Shown: positions 25,306 through 35,050, numbered from the stretch's first letter. The stretch is DNA of 64,000 nucleotides from Streptomyces sp. NBC_01471 (GCF_041438865.1 NZ_CP109450.1:1054001-1118000), one strand, 5' to 3'. Numbers and translations: made by a program. Notes: generated by a model not told the origin, from the letters alone.

Positions 25306-26457
25306 TCAGGCGACGGAGCCTATCCGTCCGGCCGGACCCGTCGAGCCGTCGTGGTGGATGGGGGTGTGCGCGCCGGTGAGCGGGGCGCCGGTGCCACCGC
25401 GCCGGTGGGCGACGATCTCGGCGCCGATCGAGAGGGCGGTCTCCTCGGGGGTCCTGGCGCCGAGGTCCAGGCCGATGGGCGAGCGGAGCCGGGCGAGTTC
25501 CAGCTCGGTGACGCCTACCTCGCGGAGCCGGGTGTTCCGGTCGATGTGGGTACGGCGGGAGCCCATCGCGCCCACGTAGGCGACCGGCAGGGTGAGGGCC
25601 AGTTTCAGCAGCGGCACATCGAACTTGGCGTCGTGTGTGAGGACACAGAGCACGGTCCTGCTGTCGACCTCGGTGGACTGCAGATAGCGGTGCGGCCAGT
25701 CGACGACGATCTCGTCGGCGTCCGGGAAGCGGACGGCCGTGGCGAAGACCGGGCGGGCGTCGCAGACAGTGACCCGGTAGCCGAGCAGTTTGCCGACGCT
25801 GACCAGGGCGGAAGCGAAATCGATCGCGCCGAAGACGATCATCCGGGGCGGCGGCACGCTCGACTCGACCAGCAGGGTCAGCGGGCGGCCGCAGCGGGAG
25901 CCGTCCTCGCCGATCGTGACGGTCTCGGTGCGGCCGGCGTCCAGCAGGGCCATCGCCTCGGCGACGGCGGTACGGTCCAGCTCCCGGTGGCCGCCCAGCG
26001 TTCCTTCGTACGATCCGTCGGTGTGGACCAGCACGGCGCGGCCCAGCAGGTCGTCCGGGCCGTCGGTGATCCGGGCCACGGCTGCCGACGTGCCCTCGGC
26101 GGCGGCGGCCAGCGCGGCCACGTACGTCTCCCGCGAGGGTGCGCCGGCGCGGAGCGGGGTGATCAGTATGTCGATGACTCCGCCGCAGGTCAGACCCACG
26201 GCGAAGGCATCCTCGTCGCTGTAGCCGAAGCGTTCGACGACGCTGCGGCCCGTTTCCAGGGCTTCCTGGCACAGCTCGTAGACCGCCCCTTCCACACAGC
26301 CGCCGGAGACCGACCCGATCGCTGTGCCCTCGGTGTCCACCGCGAGTGCGGCTCCCGGGCGGCGCGGTGCGCTTCCGCCGACCGCCACGACTGTGGCGAC
26401 GGCGAATTCGCGTCCCTGCTCGACCCACCGGTTCAGTTCTTCGGCGATGTCCAGCAT
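25306..26457 (-). CDS. xdhC: XdhC/CoxI-family maturation protein
   Basis: 383 residues. The N-terminal XdhC domain (VATVVAVGGSAPRRPGA, GSVSGGCVEGAV) and the C-terminal Rossmann domain (AYVGAMGSRRTH) are clear. XdhC-type proteins bind the molybdenum cofactor, promote its sulfuration and hand it to xanthine dehydrogenase. It is the last gene of the purine catabolism cluster, 36 bp after the permease gene. Confidence 0.93.
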   Translation of the reverse strand: MLDIAEELNRWVEQGREFAVATVVAVGGSAPRRPGAALAVDTEGTAIGSVSGGCVEGAVYELCQEALETGRSVVERFGYSDEDAFAVGLTCGGVIDILITPLRAGAPSRETYVAALAAAAEGTSAAVARITDGPDDLLGRAVLVHTDGSYEGTLGGHRELDRTAVAEAMALLDAGRTETVTIGEDGSRCGRPLTLLVESSVPPPRMIVFGAIDFASALVSVGKLLGYRVTVCDARPVFATAVRFPDADEIVVDWPHRYLQSTEVDSRTVLCVLTHDAKFDVPLLKLALTLPVAYVGAMGSRRTHIDRNTRLREVGVTELELARLRSPIGLDLGARTPEETALSIGAEIVAHRRGGTGAPLTGAHTPIHHDGSTGPAGRIGSVA

Positions 26458-26493
26458 GTCGGTCTCCTCACGGATGTGTGAAAGGGGGATGGG

Positions 26494-27972
26494 CTAACTG
26501 ACGCCCAGCCAGCTCTCGATGGGATGGAGTGCGAAGTAGGCCAGGAACACTGCGGTGAGCACCCACATCAGCCAGCCGATCTCCCGGAACTTGCCCTGGA
26601 CGGCCTTGATGAGGACGTGGGAGATGACGCCGGCCGCGATGCCCACGGTGATGGAGTAGGCGAACGGCATCAGAACGGTGGTCAGGAACACCGGGATGGA
26701 GGTGGCCTGGTCGTTCCAGTCGATGTGCTTGGCGTTGGTCAGCATCATCGAGCCGATGACGACCAGCGCGGCGGACGCGACCTGGGTGGGGATGAGCTGG
26801 GCGAGCGGGGTGAAGACCAGGCAGAGCGCGAAGCCGAGGCCGGTGACGACGCTGGCGAGGCCGGTGCGCGCACCGTCGCCGACGCCCGCGGTGGACTCGA
26901 CGAAGACCGTCTGGCCCGACGCTCCGGCGAGACCGCCGACGATGCCGCCGGCGCCGTCGATGGTCAGGGCCTTGTTGAGGCCCGGCATCTTCCCGTCCTT
27001 GTCGACGAGGTTGGCCTGCTGGCCGACGCCGATGATCGTGCCGATCGCGTCGAAGAATCCGGCGAGGACCAGGGTGAAGACGATGACGCCGACGGTGATG
27101 CCACCGACGTGACCGATACCGCTGAACGAGACACTGCCGAAGAGGCCGAAGTCCGGCGCGCTGACGGGCGAGCCGTGGAGCGCGGGGGCGTTGAGTCCCC
27201 AGTCCTTCTGGCTGAGGCCGGCGACCTGGTGGACGATCGCGGCGAAGACGGTCCCGCCGACGATGCCGATCAGGATCGCGCCGGGGACCTTGCGGACCTG
27301 GAGGGCGAAGATCAGCAGGAGGGTGACAGCGAAGCAGACCACCGGCCAGCCGGTGAGCATGTCACTGGTGCCCAGCTGGAGCGGCTTCGCCCCGGTGACG
27401 CCGCCGGGGCCCTTCATCCCGGTGACGAACCCGGCCTGGATCAGGCCGATGAGGCACACGAAGAGGCCGATTCCCATGGTGATGGCGTGCTTCAGCGCCA
27501 GTGGGATGGCGTTCATGATCAGTTCACGCAGGCCGGTGACGACCAGGAGCACGATGATGGCGCCGTAAATGAGGCACATCGCCATGGCGTTGCCCCAGGT
27601 CATCTCGGGGGCGACCTGGTACGCCATCACGGCCGAGACACCGAGCCCCGCCGCGAGGGCCAGCGGCACGTTGCCGATGAAGCCCATCACGAGGGTGGTG
27701 ACGGCCGCGGCGAGGGCGGTGGCGGTGGTGATCTGGCCGCCGTTGAGGTGGTGGCCCGTGACATCGGCCCCGGAGAGGATCACCGGGTTCAGGAGGATGA
27801 TGTACGCCATCGCCATGAAGGTGGTGATGCCGCCGCGGACCTCCGTCGCGACGGTCGACCCTCTCTTGGTTATGTGAAAGTACCGGTCCAGCCAAGACCT
27901 TCCGGCCGGCTGGCGCGTGCCCGCGCCGGCGTCTTCCGGCACGGTCTCTGGCTCGAGGGACTGCTGGGTCAT
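26494..27972 (-). CDS. NCS2/AzgA-type purine permease
   Basis: 492-residue membrane transporter with about 12-14 helices. Signature stretches RGGITTFMAMAYIILLNPVIL, AAGLGVSAVMAYQV and FFDAIGTIIGVGQQAN identify the AzgA/PbuG-type hypoxanthine-guanine permeases. It imports purine bases for the xanthine dehydrogenase encoded upstream. ATG 27972 is chosen; the TTG 15 bp earlier is the ribosome site itself (TTGGGAG). Confidence 0.93.
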   Translation of the reverse strand: MTQQSLEPETVPEDAGAGTRQPAGRSWLDRYFHITKRGSTVATEVRGGITTFMAMAYIILLNPVILSGADVTGHHLNGGQITTATALAAAVTTLVMGFIGNVPLALAAGLGVSAVMAYQVAPEMTWGNAMAMCLIYGAIIVLLVVTGLRELIMNAIPLALKHAITMGIGLFVCLIGLIQAGFVTGMKGPGGVTGAKPLQLGTSDMLTGWPVVCFAVTLLLIFALQVRKVPGAILIGIVGGTVFAAIVHQVAGLSQKDWGLNAPALHGSPVSAPDFGLFGSVSFSGIGHVGGITVGVIVFTLVLAGFFDAIGTIIGVGQQANLVDKDGKMPGLNKALTIDGAGGIVGGLAGASGQTVFVESTAGVGDGARTGLASVVTGLGFALCLVFTPLAQLIPTQVASAALVVIGSMMLTNAKHIDWNDQATSIPVFLTTVLMPFAYSITVGIAAGVISHVLIKAVQGKFREIGWLMWVLTAVFLAYFALHPIESWLGVS

Positions 27973-28132
27973 GGTGCCTACTCCCAAGGTTCAAAGGGGC
28001 ACCCGCCTGGAGATTGGAGACGCGGGATTTGGGATGCTGCTAGGGCTGCACGACCCGGGGGACGGCCCGAGACGGGGTACTGCAATGTGGGGACTGTGGG
28101 GGCAAGGACCGCGAGCGGGGCGGTACTGGGGG

Positions 28133-28190
28133 CTCCGGGCGGCGCGCGCTGGGAAGTGTGACGTTCCTAGGAGGCACACGCCGCCCGGAG
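28133..28190 (-). terminator. Hairpin between xanthine dehydrogenase genes and permease
   Basis: 12-bp inverted repeat CTCCGGGCGGCG / CGCCGCCCGGAG with a 34-nt loop, just after the Mo-subunit stop at 28204. It could terminate or attenuate transcription before the permease gene. Confidence 0.55.
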
Positions 28191-28203
28191 AGCCTGGGGC
28201 CGG

Positions 28204-30588
28204 TCAGGTGGCCGTGAGGTGCTCCGGCCTGACCGGTGTCCGGTTCAGTTCGAGCCCGGTCGCGTTGCGGATCGCCGCGAGGACGGCCGGCGTCGAGGAC
28301 AGGGTCGGGGCCTCGCCGATACCGCGCAGACCGTACGGCGCGTGCTCATCGGCGAGTTCGAGTACGTCGACGGGGATCGTCGGTGTGTCGAGGATCGTCG
28401 GGATGAGGTAGTCCGTGAAGGAGGGGTTGCGCACCCTCGCGGTCTTCGGGTCGACGATGATCTCCTCCATCACCGCGACGCCCAGGCCCTGGGTCGTACC
28501 GCCCTGGATCTGGCCGACGACGGAGAGCGGGTTGAGCGCCTTGCCGACGTCCTGGGCCACCGCGAGTTCGATGACCTTGACCAGGCCGAGCTCGGTGTCC
28601 ACCTCGACGACCGCACGGTGCGCGGCGAACGAGTACTGGACGTGGCCGTCGCCCTGACCGGTCACCAGGTCGAAGGCGACCGTGGGACGGTGGCGCCACT
28701 CCAGTTCCAGGTCCACCGCCTCGTCCTCCAGCACGTCGACCAGGTCCGCCAGGACCTCGCCGCCGTCGGTGACGACCTTGCCGCCCTCCAGGAGGAGTTC
28801 GGCCGTCGCCCAGGCCGGGTGGTACGTGCCGAGCTTGGCGCGGCCGATCTCCAGGACCTTCTCGCGGACCGCTTCCGCGGTGTTCTTGACCGCGCCGCCG
28901 GTCATGTACGTCTGCCGGGAGGCGGACGTCGAACCGGCCGAGCCGACCTGGGTGTCGGCCGGGTGGATGGTCACCTGGTTGACGCCGAGTTCGGTGCGGA
29001 CGATCTGCGCGTGGACGGTGACGCCGCCCTGGCCGACCTCGGCCATCGCGGTGTGCACGGTCGCGACGGGCTCGCCGTTGATGATCTCCATCCGCACCCG
29101 GGCGGTGGAGTAGTCGTCGAAGCCCTCGGAGAAACCGACGTTCTTGAGGCCGACCGCGTAGCCGACACCGCGTACGACGCCCTCGCCGTGCGTGGTGTTG
29201 GAGAGCCCGCCGGGCAGGGCGCGGACGTCCGCGTCCTCACCGGCCGAGAGCCACTGCTGCTCGGGCGGCAGCGGACGCGACTTGACCAGCCGCAGCAGCT
29301 CGGCGACGGGCGCGGGCGAGTCACAGGCCTGGCCGGTCGGCAGCAGCGTGCCCTGCTCCATGGCGTTGAGCTGGCGGAACTCCACCGGGTCCATGTCCAG
29401 CTTCGCCGCGAGCTTGTCCATCTGGGCCTCGTACGCGAAGCACGCCTGGACCGCGCCGAAGCCGCGCATGGCGCCGCAGGGCGGGTTGTTGGTGTACAGC
29501 GCGACGGCCTCGATGTCGACGTCCTCGATGACGTACGGGCCCACGGCGAGCGAGGCGGCGTTGCCGACGACGGCCGGGGACGCGGACGCGTACGCGCCGC
29601 CGTCCAGCACGATCCGGCACTTCATGTGGGTGAGCTTGCCGTCCTTGGTGACCCCGTGCTCGTAGTGGAGCTTCGCCGGGTGGCGGTGCACATGGCCGAA
29701 GAAGGACTCGAACCGGTTGTAGACGATCTTGACCGGCTTGCCGGTGCGGAGCGCCAGGAGGCAGGCGTGGATCTGCATCGACAGGTCCTCGCGGCCGCCG
29801 AACGCGCCGCCGACGCCGGAGAGCGTCATCCGGACCTTGTCCTCGGGGAGGCCGAGGACGGGGGCGATCTGCCGGAGGTCGGAGTGCAGCCACTGGGTGG
29901 CGACGTACAGGTCGACGCCGCCGTCCTCGGCGGGCACCGCGAGACCGGACTCCGGGCCGAGGAAGGCCTGGTCCTGCATGCCGAAGACGTAGTCGCCGGA
30001 GACGATGATGTCGGCGCGCTTCGCGGCCTCGTCGGCGTCGCCGCGGATGACCGGCTGGCGGTGCACGATGTTCGGGTGCGGGACGTGGCCGATGTGGTGG
30101 TCGTCGCGGCCCTCGTGGATGAGCAGCGCGTCCGGGCCGGTCGCCGACGCCTCGTCGGTGATGACGGGCAGCTCGACGTACTCGATCTTGATCTTGGCGG
30201 CGGCCCGGCGTGCGGTCTCCGGGTGGTCGGCGGCGACGATGGCCACCGGCTCGCCGTGGTGGCGGACCTTGCCGTGAGCGAGAACCGGGGTGTCCTGGAT
30301 CTCCAGGCCGTAGTTCTTCATCTCGGTGGGCAGGTCGTCGTAGGTGAGCACGGAGTAGACGCCGGAGGTGGCGAGCGCCTCCGAGACGTCGATCGACTTG
30401 ATCTCGGCGTGCGCGGTGGTGGAGCGGAGCGTGAAGCCCCAGAGCATGTCCTCGTGCCACATGTCGGACGAGTACGCGAACTCGCCGGTGACCTTGAGGG
30501 TGCCGTCGGGGCGGAGCGTGGACTCGCCGATGCCGCCCTTGGTCTTCGACCTCTGCTGGATGTTGGTGGGTGAACCAGTGACGCCCAT
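28204..30588 (-). CDS. Xanthine dehydrogenase, molybdopterin-binding subunit
   Basis: 794 residues of the xanthine oxidase/aldehyde oxidase large subunit. It contains the Mo-cofactor loops (GVGGAFGGRED, CGAMRGFGAVQ) and the catalytic glutamate E759 in GLRGIGEAP. It oxidises hypoxanthine and xanthine to uric acid, using the Fe-S and FAD subunits encoded just upstream for electron transfer. It starts 2 nt after the Fe-S subunit stop. Residue-level specificity (purine versus aldehyde) is inferred from the permease, XdhC and PucR context. Confidence 0.93.
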   Translation of the reverse strand: MGVTGSPTNIQQRSKTKGGIGESTLRPDGTLKVTGEFAYSSDMWHEDMLWGFTLRSTTAHAEIKSIDVSEALATSGVYSVLTYDDLPTEMKNYGLEIQDTPVLAHGKVRHHGEPVAIVAADHPETARRAAAKIKIEYVELPVITDEASATGPDALLIHEGRDDHHIGHVPHPNIVHRQPVIRGDADEAAKRADIIVSGDYVFGMQDQAFLGPESGLAVPAEDGGVDLYVATQWLHSDLRQIAPVLGLPEDKVRMTLSGVGGAFGGREDLSMQIHACLLALRTGKPVKIVYNRFESFFGHVHRHPAKLHYEHGVTKDGKLTHMKCRIVLDGGAYASASPAVVGNAASLAVGPYVIEDVDIEAVALYTNNPPCGAMRGFGAVQACFAYEAQMDKLAAKLDMDPVEFRQLNAMEQGTLLPTGQACDSPAPVAELLRLVKSRPLPPEQQWLSAGEDADVRALPGGLSNTTHGEGVVRGVGYAVGLKNVGFSEGFDDYSTARVRMEIINGEPVATVHTAMAEVGQGGVTVHAQIVRTELGVNQVTIHPADTQVGSAGSTSASRQTYMTGGAVKNTAEAVREKVLEIGRAKLGTYHPAWATAELLLEGGKVVTDGGEVLADLVDVLEDEAVDLELEWRHRPTVAFDLVTGQGDGHVQYSFAAHRAVVEVDTELGLVKVIELAVAQDVGKALNPLSVVGQIQGGTTQGLGVAVMEEIIVDPKTARVRNPSFTDYLIPTILDTPTIPVDVLELADEHAPYGLRGIGEAPTLSSTPAVLAAIRNATGLELNRTPVRPEHLTAT

Positions 30589-30590
30589 GA

Positions 30591-31184
30591 TCAGACCGTC
30601 TCTTCCTGGCGAGCGGCCGCGAGGCGGACCGCGTCGAGGATCTTCTCGTAACCGGTGCAGCGGCAGAGGTTGCCGGAGAGCGCCTCACGGATGTCCGCGT
30701 CGGACGGCGAGTCGTTCTGCTCCAGCAGTTCGTCGGCGGCGACCAGCAGACCCGGGGTGCAGAAACCGCACTGCACGGCGCCGGCGTCGATGAACGCCTG
30801 CTGGATCGGGGAGAGTTCGCGGGTCTCGCCGGAACGGCCGTCGGTCGGCTTGGACTGCCAGCGCTTGGCGTCGTCCAGGCTGGTGCCGCAGCCGGAGGAG
30901 CCGCAGCCGGTGCCGGGGTGGGCGCCCTCGCGGTGCTTGGCGTAGTCCGCCAGGCCCTCGACCGTGACGATCTCGCGGCCCTCGGCCTGCCCGGCGGCGA
31001 CCAGGCAGGAACAGACCGGGACGCCGTCGAGGCGCACCGTGCAGGAGCCGCATTCGCCCTGCTCGCAGGCGTTCTTGGAACCGGGCAGGCCCATGCGCTC
31101 GCGGAGCACGTAGAGCAGGCTCTCGCCCTCCCAGACGTCGTCGGCCTCCTGCGGACGGCCGTTGACCGTGAAGTTCACGCGCAT
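30591..31184 (-). CDS. Xanthine dehydrogenase, [2Fe-2S] subunit with cysteine-bearing insertion
   Basis: 197 residues. The plant-type cluster uses C40, C45, C48 and C60 (CEQGECGSC). The second cluster uses C139, C142, C174 and C176 (CGFC and CRC). Between the two domains, ~residues 83-124, is an insertion with two further cysteines (TGCGSSGCGTS, C94 and C99) not found in the usual ~160-residue subunit. ATG 31184 overlaps the FAD subunit stop by one base (TAATG). Confidence 0.93.
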   Translation of the reverse strand: MRVNFTVNGRPQEADDVWEGESLLYVLRERMGLPGSKNACEQGECGSCTVRLDGVPVCSCLVAAGQAEGREIVTVEGLADYAKHREGAHPGTGCGSSGCGTSLDDAKRWQSKPTDGRSGETRELSPIQQAFIDAGAVQCGFCTPGLLVAADELLEQNDSPSDADIREALSGNLCRCTGYEKILDAVRLAAARQEETV

Positions 31185-32074
31185 TATGCGACTCCCTCTG
31201 TGCTGCGGCCGTTGCCGCGGTACGACTCCCAGGTCCAGCCGAGCGTGCGGCGGGCCATGATGCCGACGGCGTGGCGGCGGTAGCTCGCCGTACCGCGGAC
31301 GTCGTCGATCGGGTTCGCCGCGCCGGAGACCAGCTGAGCGAACTGCTTGGCGATCGACGGAGTGATGATCTTTCCGCTCTCCCAGAAGCCGCCCTCGTCG
31401 AGCGCCGCGTTCAGGAAGTCCTCGGCCGCCTTCGCCCGGATCGGGGTCGGCGCCGCCGATCCGATGCCGGTGCGGACGGTGCGGGTCTCGGGGTGCAGCG
31501 CGATACCGAAGGCGCACACCGCGATGACCATGGCGTTGCGGGTGCCGACCTTGGAGTACTGCTGCGGGCCGTCGGCCTTCTTGAAGTGGACCGACTTGAT
31601 GAGCTCGTCGGGGGCGAGCGCGTTGCGCTTCACCCCGGTGTAGAAGTCGTCGATGGGGATCAGCCGGGAGCCGCGCACCGACTCGGCCTCGACCTGGCAG
31701 TCGGCGGCGAGCAGCGCCGGGTGGGCGTCACCGGCGGGCGACGCGGTGCCGAGGTTGCCGCCGACACCGCCGCGGTTGCGGATCTGCGGGGAGGCCACGG
31801 TGTGGGACGCGAGCGCGAGACCGGGCAGCTCGGTGCGCAGGTTCTCCATGATCTTGGCGTACGGAACGGACGCGCCCAGCTGGACGGTCTCCTCGCCGAC
31901 ATGCCACTCGCTGAGGAGGCCGATGCGGTTCAGGTCCAGGAGGTACTGGGGCCGGCGGTGGTCGAAGTTGATCTCCACCATGATGTCGGTACCACCGGCG
32001 ATCGGCACAGCCGTGGGGTGCTCGGCCTTGGCGGCGAGCGCCTCCTCCCAGCTGGCGGGGCGAAGGAAGTCCAT
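31184..32074 (-). CDS. Xanthine dehydrogenase, FAD-binding subunit
   Basis: 296 residues of the CoxM/XdhB type. FAD-binding motifs PIAGGTDIM (~25-33) and NRGGVGGNLGTASPAGD (~97-113) are intact, and the C-terminal CO dehydrogenase flavoprotein domain follows. It passes electrons from the Fe-S subunit to NAD or another acceptor. It is the first gene of the purine catabolism operon, divergent from pucR. Confidence 0.93.
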   Translation of the reverse strand: MDFLRPASWEEALAAKAEHPTAVPIAGGTDIMVEINFDHRRPQYLLDLNRIGLLSEWHVGEETVQLGASVPYAKIMENLRTELPGLALASHTVASPQIRNRGGVGGNLGTASPAGDAHPALLAADCQVEAESVRGSRLIPIDDFYTGVKRNALAPDELIKSVHFKKADGPQQYSKVGTRNAMVIAVCAFGIALHPETRTVRTGIGSAAPTPIRAKAAEDFLNAALDEGGFWESGKIITPSIAKQFAQLVSGAANPIDDVRGTASYRRHAVGIMARRTLGWTWESYRGNGRSTEGVA

Positions 32075-32242
32075 GTAGTGGCTCTCTTCTTCTCATTCGG
32101 GGTTGTTCGCTGGGGCCTGGACGGCCGGCCCTCGACTGGACGTTCATCTGCTGTTAACGCTTGACGGCACAAGTACACAAGCCGGGCCGCGCGGGGTGCA
32201 GTCACCGAAACCATGAAGGAGTTGGCTGGTGACCTTGGTCGT

Positions 32243-32267
32243 CTTGTATGTTCGAACGAAAGACAAG
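32243..32267. promoter_or_regulatory. Imperfect inverted repeat between xdh operon and pucR
   Basis: CTTGT and ACAAG flank an internal TTCG-AA-CGAA dyad, all within 25 bp in the 285-bp divergent region. A good candidate for the PucR operator serving both promoters; I know of no consensus to match it with. Confidence 0.45.
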
Positions 32268-32359
32268 GTTCAGTTACCTCTTGGCTTTCCTCTGGAAACG
32301 ACAAGTTCCGCCGACCGGCTGCACCGGATCGGCGGACGATACGGATCGGCGGCGACGAG

Positions 32360-34063
32360 ATGCGGCTGCGCGCACTGCTGGACACGGACGCGCTGGGCCT
32401 GCGGCTGCTCGGCGGTGAGGACGAGCTGGACCGCACGGTCCGCGGCGTGATGACCACGGACCTGCGTGACCCGAGCCGGTATCTCACCGGTGGTGAACTG
32501 GTCCTGACGGGGCTCGCCTGGCGGCGCTCCGCGGAGGACTCCGAGCCGTTCGTACGAATCCTGGCGGGCGCCGGGGTCGTGGGGCTGGCGGCGGGCGAGG
32601 CGGAGCTGGGGGGCGTCCCCGACGACCTGGTGGAGGCCTGTGTGCGCCACCGGCTGCCGGTCTTCGCGGTGGAGGAATCGGTCGCCTTCGCCGTCGTCAC
32701 CGAATACGTGGTGCGACAGGTCTCGGGCGAGCGGGCCGGGGACCTCGCCGCCGTCGTGGACCGGCACCGCAGGCTGATGACCTCGGGCCCGGCGGGCGGC
32801 GGCCCCGACGTGGTGCTCGACCTGCTGACCACCGACCTGGACCTGCACGCCTGGGTGCTCTCGCCCACCGGCCGGCAGATCGCCGGAGCGGGCGACCCGC
32901 TGCCGGAGGGGACCGGCGCCGTACTGGCGGCCGGGCATCTCGCCGCGACCCGGACGGGGCGCCGGGGTCCGCACCGGGTCACGGTGGACTCCACCTCGTA
33001 CTCGCTGTTCCCGGTGCGGGGCGGCGGGCGCGGTGTGGCGTCCGGCCCGCGCGATGTGCGCGAGACGGTGCTCTCCGACTGGCTGCTCGCCGTCGAGGCG
33101 GACGCGGGCGACTGGCCCGCGGCCCGGCTGGATCTGCTCCAGGGTGTGACCCAGCTGATCGCCGTCGAGCGCGACCGGCGCGACGCGGCCAGGACCGTAC
33201 GGCGCAGGCTCGCCCAGGAAGTGCTCGAACTGGTCCAGACGGGTGCGCCGCCGGCCGAGATCGCGGCCAGGCTGCGGGTGGCCGCGCCGGTGCTGATGCC
33301 GGGCATCGGGACGGCCCCGCGCTGGCAGGTGGTCGTCGCCCGGGTCGACTGGGACCAGCAGGACGGACCCGTGATCGACGCGGGCCCGGTGGCCCAGTCC
33401 CTCCTTGAGGAGATCCTGGTCGAGCAGGCGCTGCCGGGCGGCTCGGGCCCGGGTTCGTCCGACCGGATCGCGGTGGCCCACACGGGCGACGAGGCCATCG
33501 CGCTCGTCCCCCTGCCGCCGCTCGCCCCGGAGGCCGGTGAGGACGACGCGGACCAGGACTCGGACGTCGGGCTGCACGCGGACGAGCTGCTCACCGCCGT
33601 ACGCGAACCGCTCACGGCCGGGCTCGCCGACGACGGGCGGCTGACACTCGGGATCTCCGCCTCCGTGCACTCGGCCGAGGGGCTGCGCGGCGCCCTGGAG
33701 GAGGCCAGACACGCCCGGCGGGTGGCCGCGGCCCGGCCCGGCCGGGTCTGCGCGGCGGGCCACCACGAGCTCGCCTCGCACGTGCTGCTGCTGCCGTTCG
33801 TCCCCGACGACGTACGCCGGGCGTTCACCGCCCGGCTGCTCGACCCGCTGCGGGACTACGACCGGCGGCACCGGGCGGAGCTGATCCCGACCCTGGAGGC
33901 CTTCCTGGACTGCGACGGTTCGTGGACCCGCTGTGCGACCCGGCTGCACCTGCATGTCAACACGCTGCGCTACCGCGTCGGCCGGATCGAGCAGTTGACG
34001 GGGCGTGATCTCTCTCGCCTGGAGGACAAGCTCGATTTCTTCCTGGCCCTGCGGATGAGCTGA
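32360..34063 (+). CDS. pucR: PucR-family purine catabolism regulator
   Basis: 567 residues: N-terminal PucR sensor domain (~1-125, RALLDTDALGLRLLGGEDELDRTV), central GGDEF-like region (~300-440) and C-terminal PucR helix-turn-helix (LIPTLEAFLDCDGSWTRCATRLHLHVNTLRYRVGRIEQL in outline). Homologues control purine and allantoin degradation. Divergent placement beside the xanthine dehydrogenase operon strongly implies control of it. ATG 32360 is the first codon of the conserved domain but has only a weak ribosome site; a start as early as 32213 is open. Confidence 0.9.
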   Translation: MRLRALLDTDALGLRLLGGEDELDRTVRGVMTTDLRDPSRYLTGGELVLTGLAWRRSAEDSEPFVRILAGAGVVGLAAGEAELGGVPDDLVEACVRHRLPVFAVEESVAFAVVTEYVVRQVSGERAGDLAAVVDRHRRLMTSGPAGGGPDVVLDLLTTDLDLHAWVLSPTGRQIAGAGDPLPEGTGAVLAAGHLAATRTGRRGPHRVTVDSTSYSLFPVRGGGRGVASGPRDVRETVLSDWLLAVEADAGDWPAARLDLLQGVTQLIAVERDRRDAARTVRRRLAQEVLELVQTGAPPAEIAARLRVAAPVLMPGIGTAPRWQVVVARVDWDQQDGPVIDAGPVAQSLLEEILVEQALPGGSGPGSSDRIAVAHTGDEAIALVPLPPLAPEAGEDDADQDSDVGLHADELLTAVREPLTAGLADDGRLTLGISASVHSAEGLRGALEEARHARRVAAARPGRVCAAGHHELASHVLLLPFVPDDVRRAFTARLLDPLRDYDRRHRAELIPTLEAFLDCDGSWTRCATRLHLHVNTLRYRVGRIEQLTGRDLSRLEDKLDFFLALRMS

Positions 34064-34064
34064 C

Positions 34065-34090
34065 GCGCGGGGCCCCGCGGGGGCCCGCGC
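34065..34090 (+). terminator. Terminator after pucR
   Basis: GCGCGGGGCCCC pairs with GGGGCCCGCGC with one bulged G and a 3-nt loop, starting 1 bp after the stop codon. Confidence 0.75.
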
Positions 34091-34200
34091 GGAGCCGCAA
34101 CATTGTGAATTGATTCACTCAACCCCTTGGCCCGGCATGCCAATCCGTGCTGAGATGCGCCCAGACTCAACAGCTCAATGGTGCGCTCGGGGAGGGCAAT

Positions 34201-34986
34201 GTGGCCTATACCGCCATGTCTGGTTACGGAACGACAGCTGATGACGATCCTCCACTCCAGACCGCGGTATGGCGGCTGCGTTCGCGCGGCTGCTGGGCGG
34301 ACGCGGCCGCCCTGCTGGAACCGCACGCGAAGCACGACGCCGAAGCAGCCCTGCACCGGGCCGCGCTGCTGATCGAGCGGTGTCTCTACACGGAGCAGGG
34401 CTGGACGGACGCGGAGGACGCCCTGCGGACGGCCGAAGCGCTCGCCCGCAGCGACGAGGCACGCGGTGCCGCGGCCTGCGAACGCGGCCAGCTCGGTTAC
34501 GCGTCGACCCTCCTGGGCGTCCGGGACCGGGCCGACGAGGCACGGGCCGCGATGGGCAGGGCCGCCGCCCTGATCGCGCCCGGGTCTCCGGGCCGGCCGC
34601 TCCTGGACTTCCGCCGCGGGCTCATCGCCCAGAACCTCGCGGACTCGGCCCAGTCGGCGCGCGCCGCCTACCGCCGGGCCCACGCGGGCGCCACGGCGCA
34701 CGGTCAGACGCTGCTGCTCTCCTTCACCTGGCGCCATCTGGCCTCACTCGCGCTGCGGGAGGGCGAACTCGCCGAGGCCAGGCACGGCTTCACCGAGTCC
34801 CTGCGGATACGGGAGGAGCTGGGCTACCTCGTCGGTACGGCCCCGGCACTCGCCGCGCTCGCCGACGCGGAGCCCGAACCGGAGGCGACCAGGCTGCGGG
34901 CCGAGGCGGCCCGGCTGTTCCGGCTGCTCGACGGCGTTCCGACCTGGCTGGCGGCGCAGCTCACCCCGCCGGCCGCGGCGGTGTGA
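34201..34986 (+). CDS. TPR-like hypothetical protein
   Basis: 261 residues, soluble and Ala/Glu/Arg-rich. From residue ~20 it is a series of helical hairpins with tetratricopeptide character (AALLEPHAKHDAEAALHRAALLIER, LRTAEALARSDEARGAAACERGQL, HLASLALREGELAEARHGFTESL). No enzymatic motif is visible; such proteins mediate protein contacts. The GTG at 34201 has GGAGG 5 nt upstream and better codon bias than the earlier start at 34147. It is flanked by its own terminators, so probably monocistronic. Confidence 0.75.
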   Translation: MAYTAMSGYGTTADDDPPLQTAVWRLRSRGCWADAAALLEPHAKHDAEAALHRAALLIERCLYTEQGWTDAEDALRTAEALARSDEARGAAACERGQLGYASTLLGVRDRADEARAAMGRAAALIAPGSPGRPLLDFRRGLIAQNLADSAQSARAAYRRAHAGATAHGQTLLLSFTWRHLASLALREGELAEARHGFTESLRIREELGYLVGTAPALAALADAEPEPEATRLRAEAARLFRLLDGVPTWLAAQLTPPAAAV

Positions 34987-35050
34987 GCCCACGGCGGTAC
35001 TGCGGCGCGGTACGGAAGCCCCGCACCGGCGGCCCAGACCGGGCCGCGCC

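Noticed and set aside
28219-30573. 784-codon plus-strand frame over the xanthine dehydrogenase Mo subunit
   Set aside because: Exact mirror of a well-conserved gene; composition typical of antisense of GC-rich coding sequence.
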